A stretch of 9,141 nucleotides of DNA from Candidatus Stahliibacteriota bacterium (lineage in GTDB: Bacteria; Hydrothermota; Tepidihabitantia; SM23-42), in assembly GCA_030613445.1 (NCBI GenBank), contig JAUWLY010000097.1:1-9141 (forward strand), read 5' to 3'. Under the pieces are notes generated by a model, which was not told where the DNA came from, did no database searches, and saw nothing but the letters and a program-made list of their open reading frames with translations. Position numbers and translations under genes: made by a program. This document shows positions 6,601 to 9,141 of this stretch, piece after piece (the stretch's first letter is position 1; every line of letters starts with the position of its first letter).

Positions 6601-7242
6601 GTGGCGCGAGCGATTGTATGTCTCATTACCAGTCAGAATGCTAGCCGGAGGGCTGATATCCTTTAGTCTTTGTGCAACGTTTACTGTATCGCCCATGACC
6701 GTATAATCCATCTGGAGATCTGACCCGACCTTGCCAGCGATTACTACTCCAGTATTGACCCCAGAATGTATGGTCAATTTTTCTAGTGATGGATCAAGCT
6801 TGTCGTTTATTTCTTGAAGTGCATTCTGCATGTCCAGACACGCGAGGATTGCACGTTCTGGATCATCTTCATGCGTTACTGGTGCGCCAAAGATCGCCAT
6901 GATACAATCACCAATGAATTTATCAATAATCCCTTCATAGCGGTAAATCATGGCACCCAGCTTACGAAAACACTTATTCATCAGAATCGTCAATTCCTCA
7001 GGGTCGAGTTTCTCAGACATGGTAGTAAAACCAGAAATATCAGCAAAAATCACCGTAACATCTTTTCGTTCTTTTTCAACAGTATCCTTAGTAAGAAGAA
7101 TCTTCTTCACCAAGGATTCAGGGATATCTTTCTTAATGATGTCCATGCGGTCTTCTTTGACCGACGTTTGAAGTCGGTAACCACATTCACCACAGAACTT
7201 ATTTTTTGGGGGATTTTCAGCTTGGCATTTGGGACATTTCAT
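3643..7242 (-). CDS. Zinc-ribbon / class III adenylate cyclase / AAA-type ATPase / TPR signalling protein
   Basis: 1199 residues, no signal peptide or membrane segment, so cytoplasmic. Residues 1-24 are a zinc ribbon (C3, C6, C17, C20). Residues about 58-240 are a class III nucleotidyl cyclase: metal-binding D68 (FADISGF) and D112 (FIGDCIMAIFG), substrate K108, T181 at the second base-selecting position (DYTVMGDTVN), and transition-state N188 and R192. The set is complete, so ATP to cAMP is predicted; Lys/Thr is the class IIIb type. Residues about 254-640 form an AAA/STAND ATPase: entry motif LIGRDQEL, Walker A GEIGVGKS (285-292), Walker B LILIIDDIQWVD (415-426) and GGNPFFIEE (512-520). The remainder, about 650-1195, is a long TPR array, probably a ligand- or partner-binding superhelix. 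The order cyclase-ATPase-TPR is that of soluble adenylyl cyclase, with one cyclase domain in place of two. The ATG at 7242 is preceded by TTCACC, without a clear Shine-Dalgarno; the zinc ribbon at the very N-terminus supports this start. The DUF2723 gene follows by 37 bp. Confidence 0.92.
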   Translation of the reverse strand: MKCPKCQAENPPKNKFCGECGYRLQTSVKEDRMDIIKKDIPESLVKKILLTKDTVEKERKDVTVIFADISGFTTMSEKLDPEELTILMNKCFRKLGAMIYRYEGIIDKFIGDCIMAIFGAPVTHEDDPERAILACLDMQNALQEINDKLDPSLEKLTIHSGVNTGVVIAGKVGSDLQMDYTVMGDTVNVAQRLKDISPPASILTGNETYNRSRHAFDFMPYEPVQLKGKKEKVTPFEVIGRKWGSEFGLGAVHSDLIGRDQELDTLKQGHTDLTKAKSSVFVIKGEIGVGKSRLLYEFKKYLTMSAPDIALIDSRGVSYESSIPLKSFADSLRHFLSADTSSTLEISETPIREKIKSLLVDEAEDIAPYLLKMMNMTLNKDQLEKILHLDSHSLQLQLFLAVATLFEKITAEKPLILIIDDIQWVDSTTVELVNFLLPMVKKNRFSVYLSYRIGNISNIQTLLNTINDEYKKHAVEIDLKNLDPEYSSQLIDNLASQEIPKLLRKFIISKSGGNPFFIEEIVRRLIESGKLAKGDKLAPDSIQIPGSIDAAVTSRIDNLDKEAKYLLKIASIIGRSFPQELLKEIVKEKESYQHIDELEATEFLVKINKDNKAFYAFRHALFQEVAYNSLLKSERTIYHKVIAETIEEKFKEEIEGYFGALAHHYYTCKIFDKALHYSMKAGDEAAELYANEEALMYYNQASSVAEDKTQKVLILEKIGDIEFMIGRVEDSLKHYREAKRLAKDKSQKAHSVSKIAKVLEQIGELDESIDIMYKAIKAVEGSEIPGLVELYYTLSNILIESKAESEEAMALVEKGIATAEKIGDKRLQADGMRAKAHILWRLGNNEETLELLKQAQSVYEELGMIKILPYVFLLVAAVYRTKGNINAAIEFVKKTIDIAKKIGDRRVMAMGYNNIGVYYVYLGDYQASIDFTEKNVEIRRQLDDKKGEGIGLMNIGLTYRFLGKYDVVLDYYNKAKDLFESINEIRCTLTIYKLIAGMLMLHKQAKKAREYYEKVLEISRTTKDNALIGEALYHYGEYFHDMGDLKKTQELYEQAEPMLIECDDKQILSELHASWADLYIKNQNRKALPHAEACMKFALEIKIKNSEIHALRTLGRAQATVGDDPSEGIKNIKRSMSIAKELNAVSQMAHSLFYLGETLVANNKPTQALEYLNQAKKLYADFKTPLWIERTTALIKKIS

Positions 7243-7280
7243 GGTGAATAATAGTAATCAAAATATGTTGGAAATCAAGG

Positions 7281-7300
7281 GTTTGTGCATATGCATAAAC
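7281..7300. promoter_or_regulatory. 20-bp near-perfect palindrome upstream of the cyclase gene, candidate operator
   Basis: The site has the perfect core TGCATATGCA (7286-7295? within 7281-7300) flanked by GTTTG and TAAAC; only one symmetric pair differs. It lies 39-58 bases before the cyclase ATG, where a repressor or activator dimer could act. It does not match the CRP consensus TGTGA-N6-TCACA, so cAMP feedback through CRP is not suggested. No clear promoter boxes are seen beside it. It could instead be a repeat fragment or a short hairpin in the leader. Confidence 0.4.
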
Positions 7301-7379
7301 CTCGTTTTGCTCGGCAAATTCTAATATCAAAATTTCAACTCTAAACAATATTAAAATACAAATACTTGAATTCACCCAT

Positions 7380-7428
7380 GCCCGTCATAGACGAGCAGGA
7401 TTCAAAACTCAGTTTTGTACATTTGAAT
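7380..7428. repeat. Small hairpins in the ileS-cyclase gap
   Basis: GCCCGTC (7380-7386) and GACGAGC (7390-7396) form a stem with one mismatch around ATA. Next to it CAAAACT (7403-7409) and AGTTTTG (7411-7417) are perfect 7-bp inverted copies around one base. ATTCAAA (7400-7406) can alternatively pair with TTTGAAT (7422-7428). The first element has the look of a CCCGTC-NNN-GACGGG dispersed repeat. No function can be assigned. Confidence 0.4.
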
Positions 7429-7449
7429 TTAGAAATTAGGATTTGCCTG

Positions 7450-7551
7450 CCCCGTTAGATAAAAGCAATTCTCAAAGGTAATATATAAAAAGTTACCTTC
7501 ACTAGATAATAAATATTTAAAAAGATAAATTAGACTCATATCTAACAGGGG
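7450..7551. repeat. Nested inverted repeat of about 100 bp, MITE-like
   Basis: CCCCGTTAGAT (7450-7460) and ATCTAACAGGGG (7540-7551) are inverted copies apart from one extra A in the right arm. Between them AAGGTAA (7475-7481) and TTACCTT (7493-7499) form a second, perfect 7-bp stem with an 11-base loop. The interior is AT-rich and non-coding. A short terminal inverted repeat bounding about 100 AT-rich bases fits a MITE-like element or a structured 3' region of the ileS transcript. No flanking target-site duplication is obvious. Confidence 0.45.
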
Positions 7552-7586
7552 TGAAGATTTAGTGCTTAGAATTTAGAGTTTTGTAA

Positions 7587-9141
7587 CTATTCTTTCTGTA
7601 CTCTTTGTAGGCTAATCGATATTTGTATGCCATTGACATCAAGAACTTTCTCAATTTCTCCAGCTTGAAGACCCTCGTTTACCTCAAGTGCCAGAGTTTC
7701 TCTTTTAAGGTAATCGAGGTTTTCAGTAATCGCATCTTTTAACTTTTTGTCAGTATCATAAAATATCTTCACCCTATCCACAAGATTGAAATTCGCTTCT
7801 TTGCGCATTAACTGAACTTTGTGGATGAGTTCGCGAACCAAGCCTTCATACTCCAATTCCTGGGTGAGTTCTGTGTCGATACCAACGCCAAAATCTCCCT
7901 GGATCATAACGCTGGCACCGGGTACTTCGATTTTTCTTATTTCAACATCTTCTTTAGAGATCTCAGTTATTTCACCCTGGACCGTCCCTTTAAGCAAACC
8001 AGCATCGATCAATTGCTCGATCTTCTCCTGGGATAGGGATTTTATCCATTGGGCGACTTTGTTCACGGACTTACCAAATTTTGGACCAATCTTATCGAAT
8101 ACTGGTACGGCATTAAATACATAAACCTGTTTAAGGGCATTTGTTCCTACTGCTTTGATGGTCTTGATATTCAGCTCGTCGAGTATCGTAGACTTCGCAT
8201 CATTCGAAAGCTCAGTACATCCGCTCGGTACATTAATAGTCATGGATGATAATGGTTGTCTAATTTTTGTGTTCGCCTTATTCCGGGCAGCGCGGCCGAG
8301 TGAAACGCTCGTTCGGGTCATTGATATTTCTTGTTCCAATGCAGTGTCGATACACTTGACCGCAGGTTCGGGGAACGTGCAAAGGTGGATGCTTTCAGGG
8401 GCTTGATTATTAACCCCAGCAACGAGATTTTGATACATATGTTCGGTCAGGAATGGCATGATCGGCGAGATCGTGCGGAGTAATTTGACCAGACATTCAT
8501 AGAGTACAAGATAAGCAGTTTTCTTATCAGCATCATTTTCAGATTTCCAGAAGCGTTTTCGGCTACGGCGAACATACCAGTTTGATAGGTCATCAAAGAA
8601 TTTCTCAGCTCCTTTGACTACTGATACTAAATCATAGTTATCGTAAGCCCGTTCACATTGTTCAATCAGAGAATTTAGCTTAGAGAGAATCCATTTATCG
8701 AGCTTTCGCAAGTTGGTGTCTGAGATTTTTTTATTGACCGGGTTAAACTGATCGATTCTTGCATAAGTGACAAAGAATGAATAAACATTCCACAGGGTTA
8801 GTAAGACCCTTTTTATTTCTTTTGCATGAACATAGCCAAAATTCAGATTCTGAACCGGGTTATGTTTGGCGAACATCCAGCGCATTACATCAGCACCGAT
8901 CTTTTCCGTAGCTTCATCTGACCAGATCGCATTGCCTTTGCTTTTGTGCATTTCCTCGCCGTGCTCATCATTCATCGAGGCATAGCCCTGGAGCACTTTG
9001 AATGGCGGTTTCTTTTCCAAAACCGTGCTCATTGCAAGTATCGCATAAAACCAGAGTCTGAACTGCCCAGGCAGGGATTCAGAGATGAAGTCAGCGGGAA
9101 ACCACTCGTGCCAATATGTTTTATCAAAGGGATAACCATTG
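7587..9141 (-). CDS. ileS: Isoleucyl-tRNA synthetase, C-terminal half (5' end beyond the window)
   Basis: Charges tRNA-Ile with isoleucine in the cytoplasm. The frame is open from 9140 to the TAG at 7587 (517 residues); the internal ATG at 9032 is not the start, because the frame upstream reads on in family-typical sequence (YPFDKTYWHEWFPADFI, then SLPGQFRLWFYAILA). The KMSKS-loop region follows as EEMHKSKGNAIW, a variant that keeps the K-S of the loop. The anticodon-binding helical domain comes next (FFDDLSNWYVRRSRKRFW and ISPIMPFLTEHMYQ). The tail has ARNKANTKIRQPL and VRELIHKVQLMRKEANF, typical of the archaeal/eukaryal-like IleRS (type 2), and lacks the CxxC zinc site that ends the E. coli type. 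Full-length members are around 1000-1060 residues, so roughly half lies to the right of the window. Family knowledge links type 2 IleRS with natural mupirocin tolerance; that is not shown here. Confidence 0.95.
   Translation of the reverse strand, partial: NGYPFDKTYWHEWFPADFISESLPGQFRLWFYAILAMSTVLEKKPPFKVLQGYASMNDEHGEEMHKSKGNAIWSDEATEKIGADVMRWMFAKHNPVQNLNFGYVHAKEIKRVLLTLWNVYSFFVTYARIDQFNPVNKKISDTNLRKLDKWILSKLNSLIEQCERAYDNYDLVSVVKGAEKFFDDLSNWYVRRSRKRFWKSENDADKKTAYLVLYECLVKLLRTISPIMPFLTEHMYQNLVAGVNNQAPESIHLCTFPEPAVKCIDTALEQEISMTRTSVSLGRAARNKANTKIRQPLSSMTINVPSGCTELSNDAKSTILDELNIKTIKAVGTNALKQVYVFNAVPVFDKIGPKFGKSVNKVAQWIKSLSQEKIEQLIDAGLLKGTVQGEITEISKEDVEIRKIEVPGASVMIQGDFGVGIDTELTQELEYEGLVRELIHKVQLMRKEANFNLVDRVKIFYDTDKKLKDAITENLDYLKRETLALEVNEGLQAGEIEKVLDVNGIQISISLQRVQKE

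Larger units (their letters stand above)
7243..7586. other. 344-bp non-coding gap between ileS and the cyclase gene
   Basis: AT-rich and without a credible gene. It carries the inverted repeats and the palindrome listed separately, plus degenerate GAATTTAGA/GATTTAG strings at about 7425-7444 and 7556-7580. No classical terminator after ileS is convincing: the AAGGTAA/TTACCTT hairpin has no clean T-run behind it. No strong promoter for the cyclase gene is visible; a weak pair TTGATT/TACTAT just before the ATG would put transcription start nearly at the start codon, and I do not call it. Confidence 0.6.

Noticed and set aside
7243..7275. Weak -35/-10 pair (TTGATT, TACTAT) right before the cyclase ATG
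   Set aside because: Matches are poor and would imply a nearly leaderless mRNA; in AT-rich DNA such pairs arise easily.

Overview
The window reads as a chromosomal segment of an uncultured Gram-negative-type bacterium. All four protein genes lie on the minus strand, so transcription runs from high to low coordinates. Lineage clues are a secreted protein with a FlgD-like Ig/type IX-style C-terminal tail, a TMEM260-like (DUF2723) membrane protein with a TPR tail, a very large cyclase-ATPase-TPR protein, and an IleRS of the archaeal/eukaryal-like type. This mix is familiar from candidate division WOR-3 (Stahlbacteria) and neighbouring FCB-associated phyla. That placement is inference, at about even confidence. 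DNA is AT-rich by eye. Apart from one in-frame TGA, the genes look intact in the standard code.

Layout, in transcription order. (1) 9141-7587: the C-terminal half of isoleucyl-tRNA synthetase, cut by the window edge. (2) 7586-7243: an AT-rich 344-bp gap with several inverted repeats and a 20-bp near-palindrome just upstream of the next gene. (3) 7242-3643: a 1199-residue signalling protein with a zinc ribbon, a class III nucleotidyl cyclase with all catalytic residues, a STAND/AAA-type ATPase and a long TPR array. (4) 3605-1752: a polytopic DUF2723/TMEM260-like protein, probably a GT-C glycosyltransferase, with a C-terminal TPR. It lies 37 bp behind the cyclase and is probably co-transcribed. 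(5) 1751-1118: a 634-bp gap filled with degraded palindromic dispersed repeats, ending in a consensus sigma-70 promoter. (6) 1117-101: a secreted FlgD-tail protein interrupted only by a TGA at codon 86, with a strong Shine-Dalgarno in front and a Rho-independent terminator behind.

Functionally the window joins housekeeping (ileS), a probable cAMP-producing sensor/scaffold, a probable cell-envelope glycosyltransferase and an exported surface protein. The cyclase and DUF2723 genes could form one unit, but nothing in the sequence proves a joint pathway. The points most worth a second look are the in-frame TGA followed by a SECIS-like hairpin, the Lys/Thr-type cyclase resembling soluble adenylyl cyclase, and the two repeat-rich gaps. 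I do not see a clear new defence or mobile system here.
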